Shown: piece by piece, positions 25,558 through 36,080 of the stretch
Layout of the letters: every line of letters begins with the position of its first letter
How positions within the stretch are numbered: position 1 is the stretch's first letter
NCBI RefSeq assembly: GCF_021560015.1
Contig: NZ_CP073588.1
Coordinates: 4,386,501-4,450,500 of the forward strand
Length of the DNA stretch: 64,000 bases
Source of the DNA: Shewanella vesiculosa
Lineage (GTDB): Bacteria > Pseudomonadota > Gammaproteobacteria > Enterobacterales > Shewanellaceae
Direction: 5' to 3'
The notes under the pieces: generated by a model
What the model was told of the DNA's origin: nothing
Database searches by the model: none
What the model saw: only the letters and a program-made list of their open reading frames with translations
Position numbers and translations under genes: made by a program

Positions 25558-26832
25558 ATGAATATTATGACCGTTACTCTGACCACAGAAGCCCCAGCCG
25601 CTCATTGGGGTAAAGCTGATGTGACCTATCAAGGCTCTTTGGCGACAATTCATTTATCAGGTAGCGATGAACTTCGCCAAGTGCAAATGGCGGCACGCAA
25701 AATTCGCACCCAAGGGATTAATTATGTGCAATTAGATGGCGGCTTATGGAACCTGCATTCTCAGTGGGCATTTGCGCAAGGTTTTGCGACAGCGAAAGCT
25801 GGTTACCAAGTTGACTGGTGTGGCAGTGATGCCGATAAAGAGACCTTGAATCAACGCGCTGTCGCGACTCAGTTTGCCCGTAAATTAATTAATGACACTC
25901 CTGAAGATTTATCGCCATTAGCGTTAGCTAACCAGGCGGCATCTTGGTTAAAAAATATTGGTGGCGACCATGTTAGTTTCAACATTATTGAAGGCCAAGA
26001 ATTATTAGAGAAAAAGTGGGTTGGTATTCATGCTGTTGGTCGTGGCAGCGAGCGTCCTCCTGCGCTATTAGAGCTTGATTTTAATCCATTAGGTGCTGAT
26101 GCTCCTGTATCTGTTGCCTTAGTCGGTAAAGGCATTACGTTTGACTCAGGCGGTTACAGCCTAAAGTCGACCGAAGGTATGCTGACAATGAAATGTGATA
26201 TGGGTGGCGCTGCGACTGTCACTGCCGCTTTGGGATTAGCGATTAACTCCGGTTTGAATAAACGCGTTAAGTTATTCTTATGTTGCGCAGAAAACCTCGT
26301 CAGCGGACGTGCTTTTAAACTAGGTGATATTTTAACCTATAAAAATGGCACTACGGTTGAAGTCGTCAATACCGACGCTGAAGGACGCTTAGTATTGGCT
26401 GATGGTCTACAAGCCGCATCTGAAACTGGCGCAGGCTTGATTATCGATGCCGCAACCTTAACCGGCGCAGCAGTGATGGCGGTTGGTTCAAATTATAATG
26501 CGATTTTCTCACCACAAACCGCGACATTACAATTAGCACAAAAAAGTGCAGCCGCTGTGTCTGAAAACGTATGGCCATTACCGTTAGATCCATGGCATAA
26601 AGACATGTGCCCATCAGCGTATGCCGATACCGCTAACAGTCGTCCAGTAAAAGGTGGCGGCGCAGGTGGCGCCTCTAACGCCGCAGGTTTTCTATGGCGT
26701 TTTGTATCACCACAAGCCAATTGGTTGCATGTCGATTTAGCTGCAGCGTTTGAATCATCAGCGTCGGCGCTATGGGCCGCAGGTGCGACAACTCATGGCG
26801 TATTGACCATTGCTGAATTATTGAAAGACTAG
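25558..26832 (+). CDS. pepB: M17 leucyl aminopeptidase (PepB-like)
   Basis: 424 residues from ATG 25558, with AAGGG six bases before; upstream frame to 25483 is untranslated. It removes N-terminal residues from peptides using two metal ions. Motifs: VGKGITFDSGGYSLKS (Lys and first Asp), TMKCDMGGAATV (Asp), and the family signature NTDAEGRLVLADGLQ with Asp/Glu ligands and the catalytic Arg. Length matches E. coli PepB (427) better than PepA (503), so the PepB name is preferred. Cytoplasmic. Transcribed alone. Confidence 0.9.
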   Translation: MNIMTVTLTTEAPAAHWGKADVTYQGSLATIHLSGSDELRQVQMAARKIRTQGINYVQLDGGLWNLHSQWAFAQGFATAKAGYQVDWCGSDADKETLNQRAVATQFARKLINDTPEDLSPLALANQAASWLKNIGGDHVSFNIIEGQELLEKKWVGIHAVGRGSERPPALLELDFNPLGADAPVSVALVGKGITFDSGGYSLKSTEGMLTMKCDMGGAATVTAALGLAINSGLNKRVKLFLCCAENLVSGRAFKLGDILTYKNGTTVEVVNTDAEGRLVLADGLQAASETGAGLIIDAATLTGAAVMAVGSNYNAIFSPQTATLQLAQKSAAAVSENVWPLPLDPWHKDMCPSAYADTANSRPVKGGGAGGASNAAGFLWRFVSPQANWLHVDLAAAFESSASALWAAGATTHGVLTIAELLKD

Positions 26833-26906
26833 CCGATAAAAGTGCTAATATAAGGCAGATTTGAAGCCGTTGTTATTTAATGTTAACTCAGTTTAAGAGC
26901 TGGACA

Positions 26907-27473
26907 TTAGATAATAGCGGCTTTTTTGTTGTCTTCAGTTAGCGGCCAACTTTTAAGAACAGAGTAGTCAGTTTGGCGTTTATTCTTGATAGATTTATAC
27001 AGATGTAACTCAGTTGGCATCAACGATAACCTAGTGGTGCATCTCAACGTAGGTAAAGTAGTGATGTTAACTTGGCGAAATAAACTAATGTGAGGGACGT
27101 ATTGGTGTTCGCTAATCAATACCTTGTGATTTTTCGCAATCAAGAGTAGCGATTGAGCCATAAGCAATAGCGGCTCGCTAGCGTGTCCTTTTAGGCAAAT
27201 TAATCGTGCTGATTGCCATAACGATAGTGTATCTAACTCTTGCATAAAAGTCGGTTTTGGCATCAACTCGATCGCATCGACAACACTGGCATAACTGGTC
27301 TGATCTATCTGGCCTAAAAAACCGAGTGTCATGTGTAAATTACTATTATCCACTACCTTTGCTGTATCATTAATAAATGGGCTAAGACGCTGTTTTATTA
27401 GAGATGTTTTTTCTATTTCTGACTTTTTTAAGCCAAAGCCGACAAACAATCTTCGCGAAGATGTGGCTTGCAT
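26907..27473 (-). CDS. thpR: RNA 2',3'-cyclic phosphodiesterase ThpR (LigT)
   Basis: 188 residues of the 2H phosphoesterase superfamily. The two catalytic motifs are visible: HMTLGFLG (HxT) near residue 46 and HISLFRQ (HxS) near 130. The start RRLFVGFGLKKSEIE fits the family (RxFxALxLP...). It opens 2',3'-cyclic phosphates at RNA ends and was first found as an RNA ligase activity in vitro. Convergent with the aminopeptidase gene, 74 bases apart. Confidence 0.9.
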   Translation of the reverse strand: MQATSSRRLFVGFGLKKSEIEKTSLIKQRLSPFINDTAKVVDNSNLHMTLGFLGQIDQTSYASVVDAIELMPKPTFMQELDTLSLWQSARLICLKGHASEPLLLMAQSLLLIAKNHKVLISEHQYVPHISLFRQVNITTLPTLRCTTRLSLMPTELHLYKSIKNKRQTDYSVLKSWPLTEDNKKAAII

Positions 27474-27660
27474 ACGCTTATCCTTAATGAGTAATGAGTT
27501 GAAACCCTAAGCCGAATAGATTATTAATATTGAATGATGTAAACAAATATCGTTATTTGTGAGTGACTAAACTACACTTAGGTGAATGTTAACGATAATA
27601 TAGCGCATGTTTTTTTTATTCCTAAGCAAATTGAATTGCTAACCTTGACTGAGTTGATGA

Positions 27661-29962
27661 ATGGCAGATAGCACCCAGCAACTATTGAAAAGTGTTTTTA
27701 CAAATGGACCTATTGAGAGTAGTAATACTTCGGTGTTATCGCTGCTTAATCAAGCACTAGAGTTAGTCTGTAAAAGACTAGAATGCAGCGCGGCATTTGT
27801 ACTGACAAATCAGTACGATAAAGTATTTTCGGTCGATGTTGAAATTATCGACACGTCAGAGCAGCAATGTGCTAGTTATTTTGGTACTTCCCCCCGCTTC
27901 TGAAGCACTGTTCAATCAAAAGTTTAAAGATCATCTGTCGCTTTGCGAATCCTTATTATCTAATCATCAGCTTATCACTTATTCTCATAATGCTACGCAA
28001 GGGTTAACCGACCAACAAGATCTAATATTAACACCACTCATTAGCCTTTTTAACGCTCTCAATATTAATTGCCAGCATATTGCACTCAGCCCCGTTTTAC
28101 AGGTAGGCAATGTCAGAGTCGTGTTAGGCACTCTGTGTGCTTCAGATGCTAATCCTGTTGTGAGTCAGCATAAAGATCCCATTTCGTTTATACACAAGCT
28201 ACTCGAAGATACCGCTTATCAATTGGCATCGTCACTTGAGTTACGTCGTTTAGCCGTTTTGCTCGATAGTAAAGATAAACAATATCAAGAGCTGTTTCAG
28301 TTGTTGCCGATAGCCTGTGCGCTCATTGATTTACAGAATAATATTGTATTGCAAAATGATGCGAGTAAAGACAGTCTGCTTATTAGTGAAGGCCAAAGTT
28401 TATTTAACTTATTGCGTGAAGAAGATCACCCACTGCTACTCGATACGTTGCACATTGTCCGCGAAGGTATTTTACGTCAAGCCTGGTGTGAAGTACCGCT
28501 GCGAAATGGTGGGCAAATTCATTGGTACAAGTTTAGCTTTTGCCATGCTCTTAATAAGCAGCAGCAGTTATTGTTAATGATTGAAGATGTCACCGAGCGT
28601 TATCGACTTGCTGATGAATTATCATTTCACTCCAATCATGACGTATTAACCGGCTTACCGAATCGGCTGCAGTTTGAAAATATGCTCGAAGAGTTATTAG
28701 ACGATGAAGATCATACACCTGCTTGTATTGCCTTTCTCGATCTCGATCAATTTCAGGTAGTTAATGATCTAAGTGGTCATCAAGCGGGTGATTTGTTACT
28801 GCAGCAAGTGGCCACACGCTTAAAACAATTATTACGCAAAGGCGATGTTGTTGCGCGGCTAGGGGGCGATGAATTTGGCTTATTGATGAACAATTCTGAT
28901 GTGTCATCAGCACAACAAGTGGCGCAACGAATTTGTCAGCAATTATTTGAGCATGAATTTATTTGGAAGGGGGTTAAGCATAATATTAGTGCCAGTATTG
29001 GCATTGCTAAAGTTGATTATGTTGCTCCAGATATCTATGGTGTCATGAGTAAAGCGGATGCTGCTTGTCGATTAGCCAAAGAGGAAGGCCGTAACCGCTG
29101 GCATTTTTACAATCCAGATGACCCACAAATGAACCTCATGTATAACCAAATGCTTGCATCTGTAGATATTACTGGAGCACTTGCGTTAAATCAGTTTGAG
29201 TTATTTTATCAACTTATTGAGCCGCTAAATAAACCCGAAACTGGGATACACATCGAAATATTACTGCGCATGGTACAAAGCGATGGCCGATATGTATCAC
29301 CTGGCGTGTTTTTACCTGCTGCTGAGCGTTATAACTTAGCGCCTCGTGTTGATAGATGGGTTATCGATAACTTATTGAAATGGGGTGGCAATAATTTAAC
29401 CATATGGCGCCAATTGTCTATGGTTTCGGTTAATTTGTCGGCAATGTCACTGGCCGATCAAAAGTTCATGAATTGGCTTGAAATGCGCTTAATGGTTGAA
29501 CCAGAGTTGGTGAGTAAGTTATGTTTTGAGATCACCGAAACCGCAGCCGTAAGCCAGTTAGACCAAGCCACAGGGTTAATTGATTTGTTACGTCCGTTTG
29601 GCTGTAAAATTGCTTTAGATGATTTTGGTTCTGGTTTTTCAAGTTTTGCTTATTTAAAATGCCTCGATGTGGACTACGTTAAAATTGATGGCCAATTTGT
29701 GGTCAATTTATGTGAAAACCGCAGCGATAAAGCGATTGTGACAGCAATTTGTCAACTTGGTAGAGACATGGGGTTTGAGGTTATCGCCGAGTTCGTTGAG
29801 AATATTGAGATTGGCTTATATCTGAAAAATATCGGCGTTGATTATGCTCAAGGTTATGCCATTAATAAACCGACGCGCTTGGCCGAATTACCACACGGTT
29901 TGCGAACACCTTGGTTAACATCCGCTACGTTAGGAGATAATCTTACGGCCTTAAATGATTAA
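27661..29962 (+). pseudogene. GGDEF/EAL sensor protein, frameshifted near the N-terminus
   Basis: About 766 residues if one base of the C6 run at 27890-27895 is removed; as written, the ATG 27661 frame stops at 27903 after CASYFGTSP. The restored protein has a GAF-like N-terminal region, a PAS-like region (about 210-310), a GGDEF domain with intact RLGGDEF, and an EAL domain. In the latter the signature reads EILLR instead of EALLR, but DDFGSGFSS, KIDGQF and the final QGYAINKP are present. No membrane segment is seen. The parts suggest synthesis and/or breakdown of cyclic di-GMP; which dominates cannot be told. Both fragments are fully coding-like. Confidence 0.85.
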
Positions 29963-30049
29963 TTGATGTATGCCATCTGCAATTAATGACACCTTGATAT
30001 GATTGTGGGTAAAATGAGCCCCATAAAATTGCCGTAAAAGTTAATAGCG

Positions 30050-32635
30050 TTGACCTCAAAACAAGCATTACCGCGCCCAGAATCATCGATTATCACTTCA
30101 TTACCCATACAGGCGGTACTTAACTCGTTGCGGGTGCAGTTTGCCGATCATTCGCAGATTATTCTCGAAGCACCTACCGGTGCGGGTAAATCAACAGCCT
30201 TGCCATTAGCCATGCTAGCCTGGCCTGAAATTAGTGGCAAAATTCTCATGTTAGAGCCGCGCCGAGTTGCCGCCCGTAATGTGGCTCAATTTATCGCTAA
30301 ACAATTGGGCCAGGCGGCTGGCCAACAAGTGGGTTATCGTGTTCGCGGCGAATCAAAAGTCAGCGCTGATACTCGACTCGAAATTGTGACTGAAGGTATT
30401 TTGACCCGCATGATCCAACAAGACCCTGAACTGAGTGGTATTGATGTGATTATTTTCGATGAAATACATGAACGTCACCTCACTACCGATTTAGGCTTAG
30501 CTTTAGCATTAGAAGTGCAGCAATCATTGCGTGACGATTTACGCATTATTGCCATGTCTGCAACCCTATCTGGTTTACCGCTCGACACCTTAATGCCCGA
30601 TGCAGCTCAGATCCACAGTGATGGCCGCAGTTTTGCGGTTGAGATTGCTTATCAACCTTGTCCAAGTCAGCAAATGTGGCTTACGCACATGTCTCGGGTC
30701 ATTCTCGACACCATCACGTCGATTGAATTAGCCGCTTATCAACAAGGCAGTGTGCTAGCATTTTTACCCGGCAAAGGTGAAATCCGTAAGCTCGCTGGAT
30801 TGTTACGTGAGCGTTTGGATGCATCATGGCTAATTTGCCCTATGTATGGCGATTTATCGTCTGCAGAACAAGATCAAGCTATTCGAGCAGCAGAGCCTGG
30901 TAAACGTAAGATAGTCCTTGCGACCAATGTGGCGGAATCGAGTTTAACTATCGAAGGCATTACGCTAGTGATAGACAGTGGTTATCGACGTGAAGCGAGT
31001 TTTAACCCTAAAACCGGCGTGACACGCTTAGGGCTTAAGCGCATTAGCCAAGCTTCTGCCATTCAGCGAAGTGGTCGTGCAGGGCGTTTAGCTGCGGGTT
31101 ATTGCGTGCGTTTATGGAGCCAAGAAGAACAAGGACGTATGCGCAAGGTCGACGAACCTGAAATTACGCAAGCTGAACTGACTTCGATGGCTCTTGATTG
31201 TGCCAATTGGGGCGCTAAATCATTTGCCGAATTGTCATTGCTTACGCCGCCGCCAGCCATTCACGAACAGGTTGCTTGGGGATTACTTCAGCAACTTAAA
31301 TTGATTGACTCACAACATAAATTAACGCTATTAGGTCGAGATGCTTATGCATTAGGTTGCCATCCGCGTTTAGCGCATATGCTGCTTAAAGCTAAGCAAC
31401 TTGCTCAGGATGACAATCAGCCGCAACTGTGTTTATTGGCATGTGTGTTAGCGGGCATTATTGAAGCTCGCGGCTTACCCAAAAAAGGCGCCGATATTCA
31501 TCATTATTTGACTGAGGCTTTGCAGGGACAGATTAAGCAGCAAGTAAGGCAATGGCAGCAATCCTTGGCGATATCGGGTCAGATCAATGAAGCCATCCGA
31601 AATGCATCCACTCGCGATATTAGTTATTTGTTAGCACTTGCTTACCCTGATCGTATTGCCAAAGCCCGTGGTCATGAAGGCTTTTTATTAAGTAATGGTA
31701 CTGGCGTAGTGATCAGTGCCGATGATAGTTTGGCACATGAACCTTGGTTAGTGGTTGCTGACTTTCAAGAGACTCAAGGTCGTAATGCTGGTCAGGTTTA
31801 CCTTGCTGCAAGGTTGGATGAACGTTTATTTACGGCTGAGCTTACCTCGTTAGTGACCACTCATGTACACGCTGGTTGGGATGAAGCAAAAGGGCGTTTC
31901 TTTGCAGAGAGACACACTAAAATCGGTGAGATTATTATTAAAGTCGACACCGGTATTACACCTGAACGAGCACACATTACCGCCGCGTTGTTAGCACAAA
32001 TCCGCATTAAAGGGTTAACAATCCTTAATCGTGACGAGCTATTAATCCAGTTACAATATCGGGTTGAATTAGCACGACACTTTGATTCAGAGCATGATTG
32101 GCCTTGCTTAAGTGATGAGTTCTTGCTGGCTTCATTAGAAGATTGGCTTGGGCCACATTTAGACAATATTCGTTCATTGGCCGCATTAGCTAAAGTTGAT
32201 GCTTATGGATTGGTGAAAAATTTACTCAATTGGCAGCAGCAGCAAAGGTTAGAGCAATTGGTGCCTACACACTGGCCGATGGCAACTGGTACTCGTGCGC
32301 CAATTCGTTACCAGATGCCCCTTGACGCCGATGGACATTTTTATCATAACCATGATCAACAAGGGCGTGCGTTGCTCAGTGTACGATTACAAGAAGCATT
32401 AGGGATGGCGCAAAGCCCGACAATATTGCACGGTAAAATGACCGTGACTATGGAGTTGTTATCGCCAGCACAAAGACCATTAGCCGCAACGGCTGATTTA
32501 GCCAGTTTTTGGCAAGGCCCTTATATTGATGTGAAAAAAGAAATGCGTGGCCGTTATCCTAGGCATTTATGGCCTGATGACCCAGTGAATACTGTGGCTA
32601 CAAAATTTACTAAAAAGAAAACTCCTGGCGTGTAA
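30050..32635 (+). CDS. hrpB: ATP-dependent helicase HrpB
   Basis: 861 residues, start apparently TTG 30050 because no ATG precedes SLPIQAVLNSL, the expected N-terminus. DEAH-family helicase: Walker A APTGAGKSTALPL, DEIH box IIFDEIHERHL, motif III MSATL, then ATNVAESSLTI and QRSGRAGRLAAGYCVRL. The C-terminal HrpB-specific region ends with the WPDDP motif, as in other HrpB proteins. Its biological role is poorly defined. Downstream, mrcB follows after 52 bases on the same strand, the same order as in E. coli (hrpB-mrcB). Confidence 0.95.
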   Translation: MTSKQALPRPESSIITSLPIQAVLNSLRVQFADHSQIILEAPTGAGKSTALPLAMLAWPEISGKILMLEPRRVAARNVAQFIAKQLGQAAGQQVGYRVRGESKVSADTRLEIVTEGILTRMIQQDPELSGIDVIIFDEIHERHLTTDLGLALALEVQQSLRDDLRIIAMSATLSGLPLDTLMPDAAQIHSDGRSFAVEIAYQPCPSQQMWLTHMSRVILDTITSIELAAYQQGSVLAFLPGKGEIRKLAGLLRERLDASWLICPMYGDLSSAEQDQAIRAAEPGKRKIVLATNVAESSLTIEGITLVIDSGYRREASFNPKTGVTRLGLKRISQASAIQRSGRAGRLAAGYCVRLWSQEEQGRMRKVDEPEITQAELTSMALDCANWGAKSFAELSLLTPPPAIHEQVAWGLLQQLKLIDSQHKLTLLGRDAYALGCHPRLAHMLLKAKQLAQDDNQPQLCLLACVLAGIIEARGLPKKGADIHHYLTEALQGQIKQQVRQWQQSLAISGQINEAIRNASTRDISYLLALAYPDRIAKARGHEGFLLSNGTGVVISADDSLAHEPWLVVADFQETQGRNAGQVYLAARLDERLFTAELTSLVTTHVHAGWDEAKGRFFAERHTKIGEIIIKVDTGITPERAHITAALLAQIRIKGLTILNRDELLIQLQYRVELARHFDSEHDWPCLSDEFLLASLEDWLGPHLDNIRSLAALAKVDAYGLVKNLLNWQQQQRLEQLVPTHWPMATGTRAPIRYQMPLDADGHFYHNHDQQGRALLSVRLQEALGMAQSPTILHGKMTVTMELLSPAQRPLAATADLASFWQGPYIDVKKEMRGRYPRHLWPDDPVNTVATKFTKKKTPGV

Positions 32636-32687
32636 ATAAGTTATCTAGCTTATTAATAACATGTAATTATTCAGCGTTATATGGAAA

Positions 32688-35003
32688 ATGAAATCATTAT
32701 TTATGACTAAAAAAACCAAAAAGTCTTCGGTAACCACAAAAAAGACAGGACCCTCTTGGTGGCGAAAGCTGTGGTCACTCACATGGAAATTATCCATAGT
32801 TGGTATTGCCGTTGTAAGCTTTTATGCTATTTATTTAGACCAAATTATTGCGCAAAAATTTGAAGGCCAAAAGTGGCATTTACCTGCGCAAGTTTTTAGC
32901 CGTTCAATGGCGCTATACCCGGGAGCTGCGATAAGCCATCCTCAGCTAATGGCTGAATTAAAACTATTGGGTTATCGTAAAGTGGCTAACCCACGTCAAG
33001 TTGGCGAGTTTTCAGCATCCAGCACCCGCATTGAATTATGGCGTCGGCCGTTTTTGCACCCAGAAGGTAATCAAGTCGCACAAAAAGTGATGATTAGCTT
33101 TGATTCTCAGGGCGTGAGCTCGGTTAAGCGCATGTCTGATAAACGTGAATTAGCCGTATTTCATTTAGAACCAGTTTTACTTGACCGTATTATTGCCGGC
33201 GATGGCGAAGATCGCTTATTTGTGCGCGCGCCTGAAATGCCTTCGATGATCATCGATGCGCTTATTTTGGTTGAAGACCGCAGCTTTTATGATCACTTCG
33301 GGGTAAACCCATTGGCCATTGCAAGAGCTGCAGTTGTCAATATCACCGCGGGTCGTACCGTTCAAGGTGGTTCAACCTTAACTCAACAGTTAGCCAAAAA
33401 TTTCTTTTTAAGCAGTGAACGTTCAATTGTGCGTAAAGTACGTGAAGCCCTTATGGCGCTGATCATTGATTTTCGATATAGCAAAGATGAAATTTTAGAG
33501 GCTTATCTCAATGAAGTGTACATGGGCCAAGATAAAGCCCGTGGTGTGCATGGTATGGGGCTAGCATCACAGTTTTACTTTGGTCGCCCCATTGCTGAGC
33601 TGACCGTGTCGCAACAAGCCTTTTTAGTTGCGGTTATTAAGGGGCCTTCTTATTACAATCCTTGGCGTTATGCTGAGCGAGCCCAAGAGCGACGTGATCT
33701 AGTATTACGTTTATTGATGGAAAACGATAAATTAACCGTTGCTCAATATAAAGCTGCTGTAGAGTCGCCTATTGGTCTTCGCAGTGCGACAAAATCGGTA
33801 CATCAAAAATTACCGGCATTTTTTGCCGTGGTAAAACAAGAGTTGCGCGACCGTTATGGCGACTCATTACTCAAGCAATCGGGTGTTAAAGTCTATACCA
33901 CGCTTGATCCTATGGCCCAAGAAGCAGCTGAAAAAGCCGTGTTATCTACCATGGCATCACTGGATAAACGGGCTAAAAATATTCAAGTCGGTATGGTGGT
34001 TACCGATAAATACACCGGTGGTATTGCTGCCATGGTGGGTGATAAGCAACCCAGTTATGAAGGCTTCAATCGTGCGGTAGAAATTAGACGTCCAATCGGA
34101 TCGTTAATTAAGCCATTCGTGTATGCCAGCGCATTACGCCAAGCGGATAAGTTTACCTTAGCGACCCCAATTGAAGATAAACCTATTACGCTTCAAAATG
34201 AGCAAGGTAAAACCTGGTCACCTAAAAATGTCGATAAAAAGTTCAGCGGTCAAGTGCCTTTATTAAGTGCATTTAAAGATTCAATGAACGTTCCAACGGT
34301 AAATGTTGGTTTGGCTGTTGGAGTAGACAAGGTTGCTGCTACGTTAAAAAGTTCAGGTTGGGATGATGATATTTCTCCTTATCCATCCATGTTACTTGGT
34401 GCTGTAAATGGTTCACCATTAATGGTGGCTCAAGTTTATCAAACCCTTGCAGATGAAGGACGTTATCGTAAGTTATCATCGATTACTGCTGTGCTCGACA
34501 GTCAAAACCAAGCATTAGATGTTAGCCGTGTGCCATCGTCGATGGCGATTGATCCTGCTACCGATTATTTAGTCCAATATGCAATGAATCAAGTGGTGCG
34601 TTCTGGTACCGCTAAGCGCTTAGGTGCTGCATTCCCTGGCGTACGTCTAGCGGGTAAAACGGGGACCAGTAACGACAGTCGCGACTCATGGTTTGCAGGT
34701 TTTGATGAACGTAACGTGGCAGCTATTTGGGTTGGTCAAGACGATAACAGTAAAACTGGTTTATACGGCAGTAGTGGTGCAATGGCTGTGTATCAAGCTT
34801 TTCTAAATGAACGTCCGCCGCTTAGTTTGCGTATGATGCCTGTTAATGGCGTAATAAACGGTTATTTTGATCGAACAACTGGCGCGGCTAAACAAGGTAA
34901 TTGTGCCAATATTGTTGGCTTACCGGCTTTAGAATCAAGCTTTCACCCAGTGGCTAATTGTGGCGAGTCACTCTCGTGGTGGCAGAAGCTGGTGGGGCAA
35001 TAA
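32688..35003 (+). CDS. mrcB: Penicillin-binding protein 1B
   Basis: 771 residues, bifunctional peptidoglycan synthase. A basic cytoplasmic tail is followed by one membrane anchor (about residues 32-50) and a UB2H-like region. The glycosyltransferase domain has EDRSFYDHFGVNP (catalytic Glu) and TVQGGSTLTQQLAKNFFL. The transpeptidase domain has SLIK (active-site Ser), SMN and KTGTSNDSRDSW. Everything needed for both activities is present. The activator gene lpoB is also in this window at 60.9 kb, and PBP1B depends on LpoB in enteric bacteria. A strong terminator follows. Confidence 0.95.
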   Translation: MKSLFMTKKTKKSSVTTKKTGPSWWRKLWSLTWKLSIVGIAVVSFYAIYLDQIIAQKFEGQKWHLPAQVFSRSMALYPGAAISHPQLMAELKLLGYRKVANPRQVGEFSASSTRIELWRRPFLHPEGNQVAQKVMISFDSQGVSSVKRMSDKRELAVFHLEPVLLDRIIAGDGEDRLFVRAPEMPSMIIDALILVEDRSFYDHFGVNPLAIARAAVVNITAGRTVQGGSTLTQQLAKNFFLSSERSIVRKVREALMALIIDFRYSKDEILEAYLNEVYMGQDKARGVHGMGLASQFYFGRPIAELTVSQQAFLVAVIKGPSYYNPWRYAERAQERRDLVLRLLMENDKLTVAQYKAAVESPIGLRSATKSVHQKLPAFFAVVKQELRDRYGDSLLKQSGVKVYTTLDPMAQEAAEKAVLSTMASLDKRAKNIQVGMVVTDKYTGGIAAMVGDKQPSYEGFNRAVEIRRPIGSLIKPFVYASALRQADKFTLATPIEDKPITLQNEQGKTWSPKNVDKKFSGQVPLLSAFKDSMNVPTVNVGLAVGVDKVAATLKSSGWDDDISPYPSMLLGAVNGSPLMVAQVYQTLADEGRYRKLSSITAVLDSQNQALDVSRVPSSMAIDPATDYLVQYAMNQVVRSGTAKRLGAAFPGVRLAGKTGTSNDSRDSWFAGFDERNVAAIWVGQDDNSKTGLYGSSGAMAVYQAFLNERPPLSLRMMPVNGVINGYFDRTTGAAKQGNCANIVGLPALESSFHPVANCGESLSWWQKLVGQ

Positions 35004-35061
35004 TTGATCTGCTAACTCGTCTTAAAGTATAAGCCTATTTCAGGGCAAGACATCTGAATAT

Positions 35062-35095
35062 AAAAAGCCCAAGGTTAAATAACCTTGGGCTTTTT
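35062..35095. terminator. mrcB terminator, bidirectional
   Basis: 15-bp perfect stem (35062-35076 with 35081-35095), loop AAAT, flanked by A5 and T5. It serves mrcB from the left and the ion-channel gene from the right. Confidence 0.92.
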
Positions 35096-35123
35096 ATTGG
35101 ATTCAACGTTGGTTTAATAATGG

Positions 35124-35951
35124 CTAATGTTTATCTAGCTGTTGCCTTAACTTTTTGATTTCATCGAGCATGTGTTGTTGGTTTTGTTCCATTTTCTGCT
35201 GGTTTAGCTGCATTTGCTCCAGCGCCATATTTAGCTGATTGTTAATGTGTTCTTTATGTGCCGTTTGGGCTTCTTGTGCCTCGGTACGTTCTTGCTCATC
35301 AGGAGCGACGAAAACAGAAGCCATGTAACCCGATATCACCCCAAAAAAGCTAACCCCGCTGATAATCACTAGCCCACCAATAACATGACCAATTGTAGTG
35401 ACAGGGTAAAAATCCCCATAACCGACTGTTGATATGGTCACTAAAGCCCACCAAATGGCTTGTTCTGCAGTTTGGATGTTGGCGTTAGGCTCAGCGCTTT
35501 CTACTAATAAAATAAGTACTGATGCAGCCGCTAAAATTAACACCATAGCGACCAATAAGCTGGCCAGAGTCGTTTGTTTACGTTGACGCAATAATGGGAT
35601 GAGTAATGAGCGACTCATGCGGATTAACCGAATGACTCTTAATATTTGGAATATACGTGCAAAACGCAGTGCTTCAATAGCCGGAATACTGGCAATAAAG
35701 TCAATCCAATGATGGCGGATGTAAAAGGCTTTGTTGCGTGCTTTGACTAAACCATAGAAAAATTTGGTCATGAAAATGACACATATGGTCGTGTCGATAT
35801 AGAGTAAGACTTTGTTCGTTTCAGCGCCTAACTTGCCGAACGTCATGGTCAATACAATAACCACTGAAATTAATGATAACACCATCATCGCGAGTTCGAA
35901 TGGACTCGGACCATCGACGTTTTTAATTGACCAACTTTTAGATTCGAGCAT
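35124..35951 (-). CDS. Ion transporter, voltage-gated potassium-channel type
   Basis: 275 residues. Several membrane segments between about residues 15 and 210: an S1-S4-like part including the Arg-rich FARIFQILRVIRLIRMSRS (S4), then S5, pore and S6. The pore loop holds the potassium filter ISTVGYGDFYPVT. The C-terminal 60 residues are a Gln/Glu-rich coiled coil (EHINNQLNMALEQMQLNQQK), likely for tetramer assembly. It lies next to the PspA-like module on the same strand but is separated by a terminator at 36015-36051, so it probably has its own promoter. Confidence 0.9.
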   Translation of the reverse strand: MLESKSWSIKNVDGPSPFELAMMVLSLISVVIVLTMTFGKLGAETNKVLLYIDTTICVIFMTKFFYGLVKARNKAFYIRHHWIDFIASIPAIEALRFARIFQILRVIRLIRMSRSLLIPLLRQRKQTTLASLLVAMVLILAAASVLILLVESAEPNANIQTAEQAIWWALVTISTVGYGDFYPVTTIGHVIGGLVIISGVSFFGVISGYMASVFVAPDEQERTEAQEAQTAHKEHINNQLNMALEQMQLNQQKMEQNQQHMLDEIKKLRQQLDKH

Positions 35952-36014
35952 GTCGTTAAATCCGTTTACATTCGTTAGCCGTTAGGCCTAGTGAATTGAT
36001 TAGCTTTATCATAA

Positions 36015-36051
36015 CAAAAAACGCACAAGGCAGGGGCCTAGTGCGTTTTTT
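36015..36051. terminator. Terminator between the PspA-like operon and the channel gene
   Basis: Stem AAAAAACGCAC..AGGC (36015-36030 region) with GCCT..GTGCGTTTTTT (to 36051), loop AGGG and one A:A mismatch between the outer and inner stem. T-run on both strands. Confidence 0.88.
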
Positions 36052-36080
36052 TAGTTGGCATAATTAGCATAAAACCGTGT

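Noticed and set aside
9296..27900. Programmed ribosomal frameshifting at the G6/C6 runs
   Set aside because: The runs lack a typical X XXY YYZ slippery heptamer in the right phase with a clear downstream stimulator, and unrelated genes share the pattern; error or mutation is simpler.
36001..36060. GCACAAGGCAGGGGCC hairpin as a riboswitch
   Set aside because: Compact stem with T-runs on both sides; an ordinary bidirectional terminator explains it.
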